A DNA stretch of 42,005 nucleotides, from NCBI GenBank assembly GCA_946401725.1, contig CAMIVE010000013.1, positions 1 through 42,005 on the forward strand, read 5' to 3'. Source of the DNA: an uncultured Bacteroidales bacterium (lineage in GTDB: Bacteria > Bacteroidota > Bacteroidia > Bacteroidales > P3). Positions 8,339 through 16,123 of the stretch are shown here, piece by piece. Under the pieces are notes generated by a model that worked only from the letters and a program-made list of their open reading frames with translations, ran no database searches and had not been told where the DNA came from. The position numbers and the translations under genes were made by a program. How positions within the stretch are numbered: the first letter of the stretch is position 1; each line of letters opens with the position of its first letter.

Positions 8339-9139
8339 ATGAGTAAAGTTGTTTTGATAACAGGCGCCTCGTCGGGCTTTGGCAAAGCCACTGCCGAACT
8401 GCTGGCAAAGCGGGGCTATACCGTGTACGGCACCAGCCGCAACCAGGTGCAGCATGAACAAATCCGTTTTCTCGTCATGGATGTCCGGGACCGCGATTCG
8501 GTGCGGAAAGCGGTGGCGCAGCTGCTGGACGAAAGCGGCCGCTTGGACGTGGTGGTCAACAACGCCGGCATGGGCATCGGCGGCGCGCTGGAACTGGCCA
8601 CCGACGAAGAAATCGCCATCCAGATGGGTACCAATTTCCGCGGCTGCGTCAATGTGTGCCAGGAGGTGCTGCCTGTCATGCGCCAGCAGGGTGGGGGACA
8701 GATTATCAACCTCAGCTCCATCGGCGGCGTGATGGGTCTTCCCTACCAAGGGTTCTATTCCGCCTCGAAATTCGCCATCGAAGGCTTCACCGAAGCCTTG
8801 GCGGCCGAGGTGAAAGGGTTCGGCATCAAAGTGTCGATGGTGGAACCCGGTGACTTTGCCACCAACTTCACCGCCCGACGCAAAAACTCCGAACTGACGG
8901 CCAAAAACGACGCCTACAGCGCCAGTTTCGCCCGCTCCCTGTCCATTATCGAGAAAGAGGAGAACGGCGGTCTAAAACCTGAAAAACTGGCCCAAAAAAT
9001 AGTGAAAATCATCGAATGCCGTCGTCCACGGCTGCGCTACGTGGTGGCCAACCTGGAACAGAAACTCTCCGTATTGCTGAAACGCATACTGCCCGGCAAC
9101 TGCATGGTAGGCATCTTGCGCAATTACTATAAAGTGTAA
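8339..9139 (+). CDS. Classical short-chain dehydrogenase/reductase
   Basis: A 266-aa NAD(P)-dependent oxidoreductase with a Rossmann fold. The cofactor loop TGASSGFG is at residues 8-15, NNAGMG near 77, the catalytic Ser in LSSIGG near 130 and the Tyr-Lys pair in YSASK near 144. TSR follows the second strand, and an Arg there usually favours NADPH. The promoter at 8289 fixes the start. Its location, two genes from serine palmitoyltransferase and a GNAT acyltransferase, suggests it could be the 3-ketosphinganine reductase of sphingolipid synthesis, since a classical SDR does this step in other Bacteroidales; that is inference. Classical SDRs have many other substrates. C-rich sense strand, against the local transcription direction. 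Confidence 0.88.
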   Translation: MSKVVLITGASSGFGKATAELLAKRGYTVYGTSRNQVQHEQIRFLVMDVRDRDSVRKAVAQLLDESGRLDVVVNNAGMGIGGALELATDEEIAIQMGTNFRGCVNVCQEVLPVMRQQGGGQIINLSSIGGVMGLPYQGFYSASKFAIEGFTEALAAEVKGFGIKVSMVEPGDFATNFTARRKNSELTAKNDAYSASFARSLSIIEKEENGGLKPEKLAQKIVKIIECRRPRLRYVVANLEQKLSVLLKRILPGNCMVGILRNYYKV

Positions 9140-9159
9140 CCCATTAATTCCTAATAATA

Positions 9160-9534
9160 ATGAAAAACCAAGGAAAAGAAATCTGCGAGCAGCTGAAGGA
9201 AATCCGTCACCAGATTGCCGACGAGAACGACATTCCGCTGGAACAGCACGAATGCCATCACGAGGGACCCTGCCAAGGCACCTGCCCCCGTTGCGACTCG
9301 GAGCTGCAGTATCTGGAAAAGGAGATGGGGCGTCGGGGCCTGCTGGGGAAAGCAGCCCTGGTGGCAGGTATGACGCTGGGACTCGCCTCCATGTGCACGA
9401 CACAAGGCGATGTCGAAAGTCCCTATCCTTTGGAAGGCGATGTCGTCGCACCAGAAGACACCACCGAATGCCCAAACAACAAAAGCGCCTCGAACGATGA
9501 CGAAGCGCTCAATATCACTATAGAAGAACTCTGA
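9160..9534 (+). CDS. Small Cys-rich Bacteroidota protein of unknown function
   Basis: A 124-aa protein. The N-terminal 45 residues carry a pattern I recall from several Bacteroidales proteins: KEICEQLKEIRHQIADENDI, then HECHHEGPCQGTCPRC, i.e. four cysteines in a C-x6-C-x3-C-x2-C arrangement suited to metal or an Fe-S cluster. This is followed by a helix and a hydrophobic GKAALVAGMTLGLAS segment that could be a membrane anchor, and an acidic, low-complexity C-terminus. It lies 20 bp after the SDR and is probably co-transcribed. Its stop codon directly abuts the stop codon of the convergent acyltransferase gene (no spacer). No function can be assigned. Confidence 0.75.
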   Translation: MKNQGKEICEQLKEIRHQIADENDIPLEQHECHHEGPCQGTCPRCDSELQYLEKEMGRRGLLGKAALVAGMTLGLASMCTTQGDVESPYPLEGDVVAPEDTTECPNNKSASNDDEALNITIEEL

Positions 9535-10656
9535 TCAGATCTCCTTGCCGAACACGGCACGGGTCATCAGCGGCTCGGTCTCGTAGGTGGTACCCCAGAT
9601 TTTCTCAGCCTCGTTGCCGATAATCTGTGGGTTGGAGTAGGCCCATATCACATTGTTCTTGATGGCGTTGCGGTTCATCTCGGCATAATAGATGGAGTGA
9701 ACGCCCCGTTTCTGCCAGTCGGGATGGACACCGTTGAGCAGCAGGTCGATGGTGTCGTATTTATGCAGCGCCCGCAGCAGGTGGTACCAGCCGAAGGGGA
9801 AGAGGTGGCCGTTGGCTTTCTGGTAGGCCTCGGTGAGGCTGGGGATGCTGAGACCGAACGCCACGAGGTTGTCGTCCTTGTCGACCACGAAATTGCAGAA
9901 ATCCAAGTTGATGAAAGGGAAATATTCCTTGATATAGACATCGATTTCCTTCTCCGTCATGGGAACGAAATCATAGAGGTCCTTGAACGCGTCGTTGAGC
10001 GTGTGGAAGAACTTGCGGGCATAGGGGTAGACCTCTTTGCGTTTCTTGAAACGAAGCAGTTTCAGATTGTAGCGTTCCAGGATCAGGCCGTTGATACGCG
10101 CCACCTTGTCGGGGATAGGCTGGTTGGCATGCATCTTGTACTGCTGCCAGCGACAGATGATTTTGCAGTCCAGCCGCTCGATAAAGTCGATATAGTATTT
10201 CGGGTTATAGAGCGTGCTGAGGTTCTGGCGGGCATCGAAACCCTCAATCACCCAACATTCCTTGTCCATGTCGGTGAAGCCGAAAGGTCCTTCGACGAAA
10301 GTCATCCCTTTCTGGCGACCGTATGCCACCACCTTGTCGAACAGCGCCTGGCAGACATCGAAATCCTCAATGAAATCGAACCATCCGAAGCGGACGGCCT
10401 TTTTGTTCCAGTGCGTGTTGACCGAATGGTTGATGATGGCGGCCACACGACCCACCACTTTGCCGTCGACGGTGGCCAGATACATCTGCAGGTCGCAGTG
10501 TTCCAGCGACGGGTTTTTGTCGGTCAGCAGCGCCTTCTCGTCACGGTTCAAAGGAGGGACATAGGTGGGGACCTCCTTGAACAGGCGGTTGGGGAAAGCG
10601 ATGAATCTGTTAAGGTCGCGACGGCTTTTCACCTCGCTGATAACGATATTTTTCAT
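9535..10656 (-). CDS. GNAT-like N-acyltransferase, possible bacterial ceramide synthase
   Basis: A 373-aa protein with an N-terminal GNAT-like half (VGRVAAIINHSVN near 70; RFGWFDFIEDFDV, then a GPFGFTDMD turn) and a second acyltransferase-like half with LLLNGVHPDWQKRGV near 310, which resembles the acyl-CoA binding loop. It lies directly downstream of serine palmitoyltransferase on the same strand. Bacterial ceramide synthases (bCerS) are GNAT-like and partner with SPT, so N-acylation of sphinganine is the most likely role; this rests on context and fold and is not proven. A terminator-like hairpin in the 52-bp gap upstream may reduce read-through from the spt gene. No promoter of its own was found. 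Confidence 0.75.
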   Translation of the reverse strand: MKNIVISEVKSRRDLNRFIAFPNRLFKEVPTYVPPLNRDEKALLTDKNPSLEHCDLQMYLATVDGKVVGRVAAIINHSVNTHWNKKAVRFGWFDFIEDFDVCQALFDKVVAYGRQKGMTFVEGPFGFTDMDKECWVIEGFDARQNLSTLYNPKYYIDFIERLDCKIICRWQQYKMHANQPIPDKVARINGLILERYNLKLLRFKKRKEVYPYARKFFHTLNDAFKDLYDFVPMTEKEIDVYIKEYFPFINLDFCNFVVDKDDNLVAFGLSIPSLTEAYQKANGHLFPFGWYHLLRALHKYDTIDLLLNGVHPDWQKRGVHSIYYAEMNRNAIKNNVIWAYSNPQIIGNEAEKIWGTTYETEPLMTRAVFGKEI

Positions 10657-10676
10657 GGCACAAAGGGATTAGAATG

Positions 10677-10701
10677 AAAAGAGACGTTCTTTCAACGTCT
10701 C
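10677..10701 (-). terminator. Hairpin with U-tract between spt and the acyltransferase gene
   Basis: On the minus strand GAGACGTT-GAAAG-AACGTCTC forms an 8-bp stem with a 5-nt loop followed by UUUU. It begins 8 bases after the spt stop codon and ends before the next ATG. It may be a partial terminator that sets the ratio of the two products, or an RNA-stabilising hairpin. Confidence 0.65.
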
Positions 10702-10708
10702 ATTATTT

Positions 10709-11893
10709 TTATAGAAGGCCAAGTTTCTTGAAGCACTTGACAGATTTCTCGACGGCGAAATCGACATGTTCCAGCGTGTGTGTCGCCATCCAAGCCAGAC
10801 GGATGAGCGTATCCTCGGGCGGCACGGCGGGCGAGATAACCGGATTGACAAAAACGCCCTCTTCGAGGAGCATGCGTGTCACCATGAAGGTCTTGTCGTT
10901 GTCCCGCACGTAAAGCGGCAGAATGGGAGTCTCCGTATTGCCAATCTCAAAACCCGCCTCGCGGAACGATTTGAGCGCGTAGTTGGCCACCTTCCACAAG
11001 TTCTCCTGGCGTTCGGGTTCGCTGCGCATGATTTCGATGGCGGCGATGACCGATGCCGTCGCCGAAGGGGGAATGCTGGCGGTGAAGATGTAGGGACGCA
11101 CGTTGTGGCGCATCCAGTTGACGGTGTCCTTGTCGGCAGCAATGAAACCGCCAATAGAGGCCAGCGACTTGGAGAAAGTACCCATGACCAGCTCCGTCTT
11201 GTCGAGCAGGTTGAAATGGTCGGTGACTCCGCGCCCTTCGCGTCCGAAAACACCCAGACCGTGAGCTTCGTCGACCATCAGCGTGGCTTGGTATTTATCG
11301 CACAACGCCTGTATTTCCGGGAGCTTGGCGACATCGCCCTCCATGCTGAACACACCGTCGGTGACCACCAGTTTGGCGGCATCGAGCGGACAGCGTTGCA
11401 GCACCCGTTCGAGGTCGTTCATATCGTTGTGACGGTATTTCAACGTAGAGGCGAAAGTGAGCCGTTTGCCCTCGATGATCGAGGCATGGTCCATCTCGTC
11501 GAAAATCACATAGTCGTTGCGACCCGTGACACAAGGAATGACACCGGAATTGGCTTGGAAACCGGCTGAGAAAAGAAGCACGCCGTCCTTGTGGAGGAAG
11601 TCGGCCAGAATGTCTTCCAGCTGCTTGTGGATGTCGAGCGTTCCGTTGAGGAATGGCGAACCGGCACAGCCTGTACCGTATTTGTCAATAGCCGCCTTGG
11701 CAGCCTCTTTGATTTTGGGGTGGTTTGTGAGACCAAGATAACTATTGGAGCCCAGCATCAAGACCTTCTTGCCATTCATCATAACCTCGGTGTCCTGATC
11801 ACTGGAAATCTCCCTGAAATATGGATAAACCCCCTTGGCTTTGGCTTCTTGCGGAGCCGTGTACCTGGAGAGTTTCTGTTGGAGTGGTTTCAT
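10709..11893 (-). CDS. spt: Serine palmitoyltransferase
   Basis: A 394-aa PLP enzyme of the alpha-oxoamine synthase family; it condenses L-serine with a fatty acyl thioester to 3-ketosphinganine in the cytoplasm, the first step of sphingolipid synthesis. The Schiff-base lysine is Lys242 in GTFSKSLASIGGF; the ring-stacking His136 is in FDEMDHASII and Asp208/His211 in VDEAHGLG. The N-terminus (QKLSRYTAPQ, GVYPYFREI) and the block KYRHNDMNDLE match Bacteroides SPT, as I recall it, far better than the relatives Kbl or BioF. The start is ATG 11893. A near-consensus -7 element TTATTTTG is at 11917-11924. The following gene encodes a GNAT-like acyltransferase. Confidence 0.9.
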   Translation of the reverse strand: MKPLQQKLSRYTAPQEAKAKGVYPYFREISSDQDTEVMMNGKKVLMLGSNSYLGLTNHPKIKEAAKAAIDKYGTGCAGSPFLNGTLDIHKQLEDILADFLHKDGVLLFSAGFQANSGVIPCVTGRNDYVIFDEMDHASIIEGKRLTFASTLKYRHNDMNDLERVLQRCPLDAAKLVVTDGVFSMEGDVAKLPEIQALCDKYQATLMVDEAHGLGVFGREGRGVTDHFNLLDKTELVMGTFSKSLASIGGFIAADKDTVNWMRHNVRPYIFTASIPPSATASVIAAIEIMRSEPERQENLWKVANYALKSFREAGFEIGNTETPILPLYVRDNDKTFMVTRMLLEEGVFVNPVISPAVPPEDTLIRLAWMATHTLEHVDFAVEKSVKCFKKLGLL

Positions 11894-11947
11894 CTATAGA
11901 TTGGTTATTAAAAATGCAAAATAACAAAAAAAAATCGAAAAAAACCC

Positions 11948-12784
11948 CTATAGATTTGTTAAAAAATTAAACAATTGGGGTGTCAGGCGGCTCGTTCCAA
12001 TTCTAAAAATTTGATTAGTAATATTTTTTACACCCAATATTTTTTCCATCAACAATGCGTAGCACCATGCTTCAGAGGGAGTTGAAATGCCTCCAGCGGC
12101 TTTGAAGCCTGCCGTCGAATTGTTTTTTTTCAAAAAATCACGCAAGGCAACCATCATGACAGTGGCCGACAAAGGTGTGGCCCCCACAGGAATCTTTCCT
12201 GTAGAAGTTTTGATGAAATCGGCTCCTGCCTGCAGTGCCAGCATGGAAGCACAGTAGATATTTTCCGTGGTCGACAACTCGCCCGTTTCCAGAATCACCT
12301 TCAGCGGCACCTTGCCACAAAGGGATTTGGCTGCCGCCACCTCATCGAAAAGATACTGGCTCTCGCCTTGGAGGAACATGCCCCTATTGATGACATAGTC
12401 CACCTCGTCGGCGCCCGAGTCGACAAGCCAGCGCACCTCTTCCATTTTCAGCTGCTGAGGCAGCTGTCCTGCAGGAAATCCTCCCGCTACAGCAGCCACA
12501 TGAATACCGCTGCCTTCCAACACTTTTTTTGCCTCTTCGACGAAACAGGGATAGACACATACCGCAGCCACGGAGGGTATCGATTTGTCATGCATCTGCT
12601 TTACCTTCTCGCAGAAAAGACGTATGGATTGCGGCGAGTCGGAACCGTTCAGCGAGGTATGGTCCAAGCAACCGAACAGGCTGGATGCAGCTGTTCGGGA
12701 GAGCGATTCCTTACGAAGCACTTGCTCCGTTTCGTCTATGATTTGTTGAAAATAGCTGTCAGAATAGTCAAATTCAATGGTCAT
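11948..12784 (-). CDS. deoC: Deoxyribose-phosphate aldolase
   Basis: A 278-aa class I aldolase that splits 2-deoxyribose 5-phosphate into glyceraldehyde 3-phosphate and acetaldehyde, in nucleoside catabolism. The Schiff-base lysine is Lys192 in DFIKTSTGK; the proton-relay lysine is in GFKAAGGI (near 227), and the phosphate-binding glycine-rich loop follows. The N-terminal LDHTSL block is also typical. Start MTIEFDYSDSYF at 12784 overlaps the stop of the LutB-like gene (ATGA), so it is translationally coupled as the last gene of the rpiB operon. The frame continues upstream for 89 codons but only as a shadow of the LutB-like gene. Confidence 0.95.
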   Translation of the reverse strand: MTIEFDYSDSYFQQIIDETEQVLRKESLSRTAASSLFGCLDHTSLNGSDSPQSIRLFCEKVKQMHDKSIPSVAAVCVYPCFVEEAKKVLEGSGIHVAAVAGGFPAGQLPQQLKMEEVRWLVDSGADEVDYVINRGMFLQGESQYLFDEVAAAKSLCGKVPLKVILETGELSTTENIYCASMLALQAGADFIKTSTGKIPVGATPLSATVMMVALRDFLKKNNSTAGFKAAGGISTPSEAWCYALLMEKILGVKNITNQIFRIGTSRLTPQLFNFLTNL

Positions 12785-13935
12785 TGGCTGTTCTTGAATT
12801 TTTGGTACATTTTGTTGAAGGTGTCGGTGTTGAAGGCCGGAAGTCGGCGGGTTTTCTTGAATTCCGAAGTAAAGTACTTCCCCATCATGACATTTTTCAC
12901 AAATTTGGAAGCATTCATTTTGGAACGACTCAGCAGGACTTTCCGCTGAGTGGCCAGCAAATGACGCTCTTTCTTTTCGACCTCGCCATTGACAAAAAGG
13001 ATATGACGTGAATCGACTATCATGTCGCGTATGGGAAGCGAAATAGGGCATACCTCTTCACAACGGCCACACAGCAAGCAGGCATAGATGATATGTTTGT
13101 ACGACTCCATCGATTCGAGATAGGGAAGCGTAATGTGGGCGATAGGACCTGTAAAGACATTGTTGTACGGTTCTTCTCCAATGGTTTGCAGCACAGGACA
13201 GACATCTTGGCAACGACCGCACTGCAGACAGGTGAGTGACTGACGGAGCTCTTTGTTGTTCAGCAGCTGCGTGCGCTGGTTGTCGATGATGAAAAGGTAG
13301 TTGTTACAATTCGAAGCACTCTTGAAAAAGACCATCTCCTGCTGGTTTCCACCGCTACGGTAGGTGGCCAGCTGCTGATAGACCTCCGCCCAATTGCTGT
13401 TGCACATGATACGGTCTATCGTGGTGAAAAAGATGTTTGTCTTGTCGTTCGTCAGCCGGGAAAAACTGTTGTTGCTCTGGTTAAGCAACAGCAACGCCCC
13501 TATATCGGCAAGCATCATATCCGCCACGAAAAACTGTACATCGCCATCCTCTCTCAACTCTATTTTCTCTTCACGAAGGAAATATTTGATACCCAACTCG
13601 CGAAAGATCGTCGATGCATTGACATTAGGCAATCTCACCGAACGTACTTTCTGTGATTTGAATATCTTTTTCAGACTGGCGAACACATCCTGGTAATCCG
13701 AAGCCCAAAAGACCGCGTTGTTCTTGTTTGAGAAATTCTTCTCAAACCGCGCCAGCTCCTCGTCGAGGTTTTCTATGGTGCGTTGCAGCATGGTACGGAA
13801 ACGACCGGCTGTCTCTTCCATGTCAAGAAACTGCGACGGTTTTCCCTGACTTGTCTTGAACAATCCAGGCCCTTCGTTTTTCTTGATGGCCTTTTCAGAG
13901 ATTTCCAAGAAGTTTGTATAATACTCGTTGTTCAT
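12781..13935 (-). CDS. LutB-like iron-sulfur protein (LUD domain plus two 4Fe-4S motifs)
   Basis: A 384-aa protein with an N-terminal LUD-type domain and two ferredoxin motifs: CLQCGRCQDVCP (about 239-250) and CLLCGRCEEVCP (about 289-300), each able to hold a 4Fe-4S cluster. This layout resembles LutB of the lactate-utilisation complex LutABC, but lutA and lutC are not adjacent. Here it sits between rpiB and deoC. Start MNNEYYTNF (13935) shares one base with the rpiB stop (TGATG); a further ATG four codons upstream (13947) is possible. Role and electron partner are unknown; an oxidoreductase of organic acids from sugar breakdown is only a guess. Confidence 0.82.
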   Translation of the reverse strand: MNNEYYTNFLEISEKAIKKNEGPGLFKTSQGKPSQFLDMEETAGRFRTMLQRTIENLDEELARFEKNFSNKNNAVFWASDYQDVFASLKKIFKSQKVRSVRLPNVNASTIFRELGIKYFLREEKIELREDGDVQFFVADMMLADIGALLLLNQSNNSFSRLTNDKTNIFFTTIDRIMCNSNWAEVYQQLATYRSGGNQQEMVFFKSASNCNNYLFIIDNQRTQLLNNKELRQSLTCLQCGRCQDVCPVLQTIGEEPYNNVFTGPIAHITLPYLESMESYKHIIYACLLCGRCEEVCPISLPIRDMIVDSRHILFVNGEVEKKERHLLATQRKVLLSRSKMNASKFVKNVMMGKYFTSEFKKTRRLPAFNTDTFNKMYQKFKNSQ

Positions 13936-14384
13936 CAATCCATACATTTGTTGATTTTCTCGACTCTGCGCTGATGACGGCCTCCTTCAAAAGGAGTGGA
14001 AAGGAAAATATCCACCAACTCCAATGCTTTCTCTACAGGAATAAATCGGGCAGGCAGTGCCATCATATTGGCATCATTGTGCTGACGTGCCAGTTGGGCT
14101 ATTTCTTCGTTCCAGCACAACGCACAACGCACGTTGGGGTATTTGTTCACTGTCATCTGTACGCCGTTCCCCGACCCACACATCACTATTCCGCGTGGAA
14201 AAAGACCCTTATTGATGGCAGACCCTATTTGGTGGGCATAGTCAGGATAATCTACACTCTCCGATGAATAAGTACCGAAATCCTTGACCTCATATCCCTT
14301 CGAAACGAGATACTCTTTGACTTTTTCTTTCAGTTCAAAACCTGCATGGTCTGAAGCAAGCGGTATGTTTTTACTGTTTATCAT
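13935..14384 (-). CDS. rpiB: Ribose-5-phosphate isomerase B
   Basis: A 149-aa RpiB/LacAB-family isomerase interconverting ribose 5-phosphate and ribulose 5-phosphate. Motifs: SDHAGFELK at residues 11-19, the catalytic cysteine in CGSGNGVQM (about 69-77), and the phosphate-binding RQHNDANM. The first gene of a tight minus-strand operon rpiB, LutB-like, deoC (overlaps of 1 and 4 bases), a combination that suits pentose and deoxyribose salvage. A -7 element is at 14414. It borders the AT-rich region that I propose as oriC. Confidence 0.95.
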   Translation of the reverse strand: MINSKNIPLASDHAGFELKEKVKEYLVSKGYEVKDFGTYSSESVDYPDYAHQIGSAINKGLFPRGIVMCGSGNGVQMTVNKYPNVRCALCWNEEIAQLARQHNDANMMALPARFIPVEKALELVDIFLSTPFEGGRHQRRVEKINKCMD

Positions 14385-14413
14385 TTCAGTTGTTGATTAT
14401 TTTTTCAATTTTG

Positions 14414-14421
14414 CAAAGTTA
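14414..14421 (-). promoter_or_regulatory. -7 element of the rpiB operon promoter
   Basis: TAACTTTG on the minus strand matches TAnnTTTG exactly, 30 bp before the rpiB ATG. A clear TTG at the -33 position is missing. Confidence 0.6.
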
Positions 14422-15073
14422 CAATAAAAAAACGGTACTATTTTAAGCGCTGAGAATATATTTTTAATAATTTATCACCATTTTATATAACAAATTGATT
14501 TATTATTATTTATATTTTAAAAATTTACAAAAATAACCGCGTGAATTTTACATTCGTGAAAAATTTTCACAAATCTAAAAAATCAGTTACAATCCTATTT
14601 TCAACAATTGTTATGCCAATTATTTATCAACACATTATTCGATTACATCAGTAAATTTTTTTGAGAAGACTATAAAAAATAAACAGTTACACGTTGAATT
14701 TCCGAGGAAACCATTGTCGATAAAATCTGATAAATTAAAACGTATTACAGTTTTGTTGAAAAAGTATGTTTTTCCAGAATTTTTCAGCCTTTTTCGAATA
14801 AAGAATTCAACGCTGAAAGGAATAAACATTTAACGGTTGATCTATCTTTCAACAGCAAGTTAATAAACATACAAATCAATGAAAGTGAATATTGAAGCAG
14901 GTGAAAAAACTGATAATAAAAAAGAATAAACAAATAGTTGGAGTAAACGAAACAGAGGATATGAACAAACTAACAGCCATAAAAAAGAAAAGAAAAAAAA
15001 CTTTTTAATTTCATTTCTCTTTTTTCTTTTTTTGAATGATTTCATGATTCCTTTTTTGAAGTTTGAAATTAAT

Positions 15074-15104
15074 TTGGTCATTCCGTTAAAAATCTGTACT
15101 TTTG
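15074..15104 (+). promoter_or_regulatory. Promoter for nadA
   Basis: TTG (15074-15076), 20-bp spacer, TACTTTTG (15097-15104). It lies inside the origin-like region and reads rightwards into nadA, giving a leader of about 65 nt. Confidence 0.8.
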
Positions 15105-15175
15105 CAAAATATAACTCTTTTTTTTTAATAGTGTAAACTATTAAAAATGAATTTTATGAAATTAAATAGCCAACT

Positions 15176-16123
15176 ATGACAGAGAATGAGTTGAAAAACG
15201 AAATCTTAAGATTGAAGAAAGAAAAGGATATCGTTATTCTAGGACATTATTATCAGATTGATGAGATACAGGAACTTTCAGATTATGTAGGCGACAGTTT
15301 GGCACTGGCCCAAGAGGCACAGCGTACCGATGCGCCGATTATTGTCTTCTGCGGTGTCCATTTCATGGCTGAGACTGCCAAGATATTAAACCCTACACGC
15401 AAGGTGCTTCTTCCCGACAGGAATGCCAGCTGCTCGCTGGCGGAATCCTGCAGTGGCCCCGACCTAAGGAAGTTCAAACAACAGCATCCCGACCATATAG
15501 TCGTCTCTTATGTCAATTGTTCAGCCGAAGTGAAGGCTGAGTCCGATCTGATTTGCACTTCCGGCAATGCGGAAAAACTTATCAATGCATTGCCTGTCGA
15601 CCAAAAGATCATTTTCGCACCTGACAAGAACTTGGGTTCTTATATCAACCGGCAAACCGGCAGAAACATGCTTTTGTGGGATGGTGTCTGCACGGTGCAT
15701 GACGCACTCGAGGCTGAGGGCATTTTGAAATTGAAACAGTCGAATCCCGATGCGCCTGTTGTGGCCCATCCTGAATGCAATGCCGCTGTATTGGCCGTGT
15801 CTGATTTTATCGGTTCCACCAAGGCGATGCTCAACTATATCCAGACGGCTCCTTACAAACGTTTTATTGTGGCTACCGAGTCGGGTATTCTGTATGAAAT
15901 GCGCAAAAACAATCCCGACAAGGAGTTTATTGCTGTCTCATCCAAAGAATCCTGTGCTTGTCTAGACTGTGCCTATATGAAGATGAATACTTTGGAGAAG
16001 TTGTATCTGTGCATGCGTGACGAGCAGCCCGAGATATTGCTTGATGCGGATCTTATTGAACGGGCAAGCAGACCTATCGTCCGTATGTTGGATATGTCGA
16101 AGCAATTGGGAATCATCAAATGA
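15176..16123 (+). CDS. nadA: Quinolinate synthase A
   Basis: A 315-aa 4Fe-4S enzyme that condenses iminoaspartate with dihydroxyacetone phosphate to quinolinate in NAD synthesis. Cluster ligands are visible as Cys86 (NASCSLAESC), Cys172 (WDGVCTVH) and a C-terminal cysteine in SCACLDCAYMKMNTL (260-265). The HYYQIDEIQELSDYVGDS block is the substrate-binding N-terminus. The ATG at 15176 follows the promoter at 15074. The next gene overlaps by four bases (ATGA). nadB and nadC are not in the window, but nadK is at 25467. Confidence 0.97.
   Translation: MTENELKNEILRLKKEKDIVILGHYYQIDEIQELSDYVGDSLALAQEAQRTDAPIIVFCGVHFMAETAKILNPTRKVLLPDRNASCSLAESCSGPDLRKFKQQHPDHIVVSYVNCSAEVKAESDLICTSGNAEKLINALPVDQKIIFAPDKNLGSYINRQTGRNMLLWDGVCTVHDALEAEGILKLKQSNPDAPVVAHPECNAAVLAVSDFIGSTKAMLNYIQTAPYKRFIVATESGILYEMRKNNPDKEFIAVSSKESCACLDCAYMKMNTLEKLYLCMRDEQPEILLDADLIERASRPIVRMLDMSKQLGIIK

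Larger units (their letters stand above)
14385..15175. other. Candidate chromosomal replication origin (oriC)
   Basis: A 791-bp gene-free, extremely AT-rich stretch flanked by diverging genes (rpiB leftward, nadA rightward). It carries five DnaA-box-like 9-mers between 14598 and 14854: TTTTCAACA (14598, +), TTATCAACA (14624, +), TTATCGACA (14715-14723, -), TTTTCAACA (14754-14762, -) and CTTTCAACA (14846, +). The canonical box is TTATnCACA. It also has an inverted repeat GTGAAAA-A-TTTTCAC (14556-14570) and a repeated CAGTTACA (14584 and 14684). Gene direction and G/C bias change sign across it, and parS-like sites flank it. Two short reading frames here (14635-14829 and 14860-15081) look spurious. 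Confidence 0.68.

Noticed and set aside
10709-11893. Annotation as glycine C-acetyltransferase (Kbl) or BioF
   Set aside because: Same fold, but the N-terminal GVYPYFREI and KYRHNDMNDLE blocks and the adjacent GNAT-like gene fit serine palmitoyltransferase better.
14635-15081. Two short minus-strand reading frames (64 and 73 aa) in the AT-rich gap
   Set aside because: Both are Phe/Ile/Lys-rich translations of AT-rich DNA with no promoter, no recognisable domain and no neighbour context; they look random.
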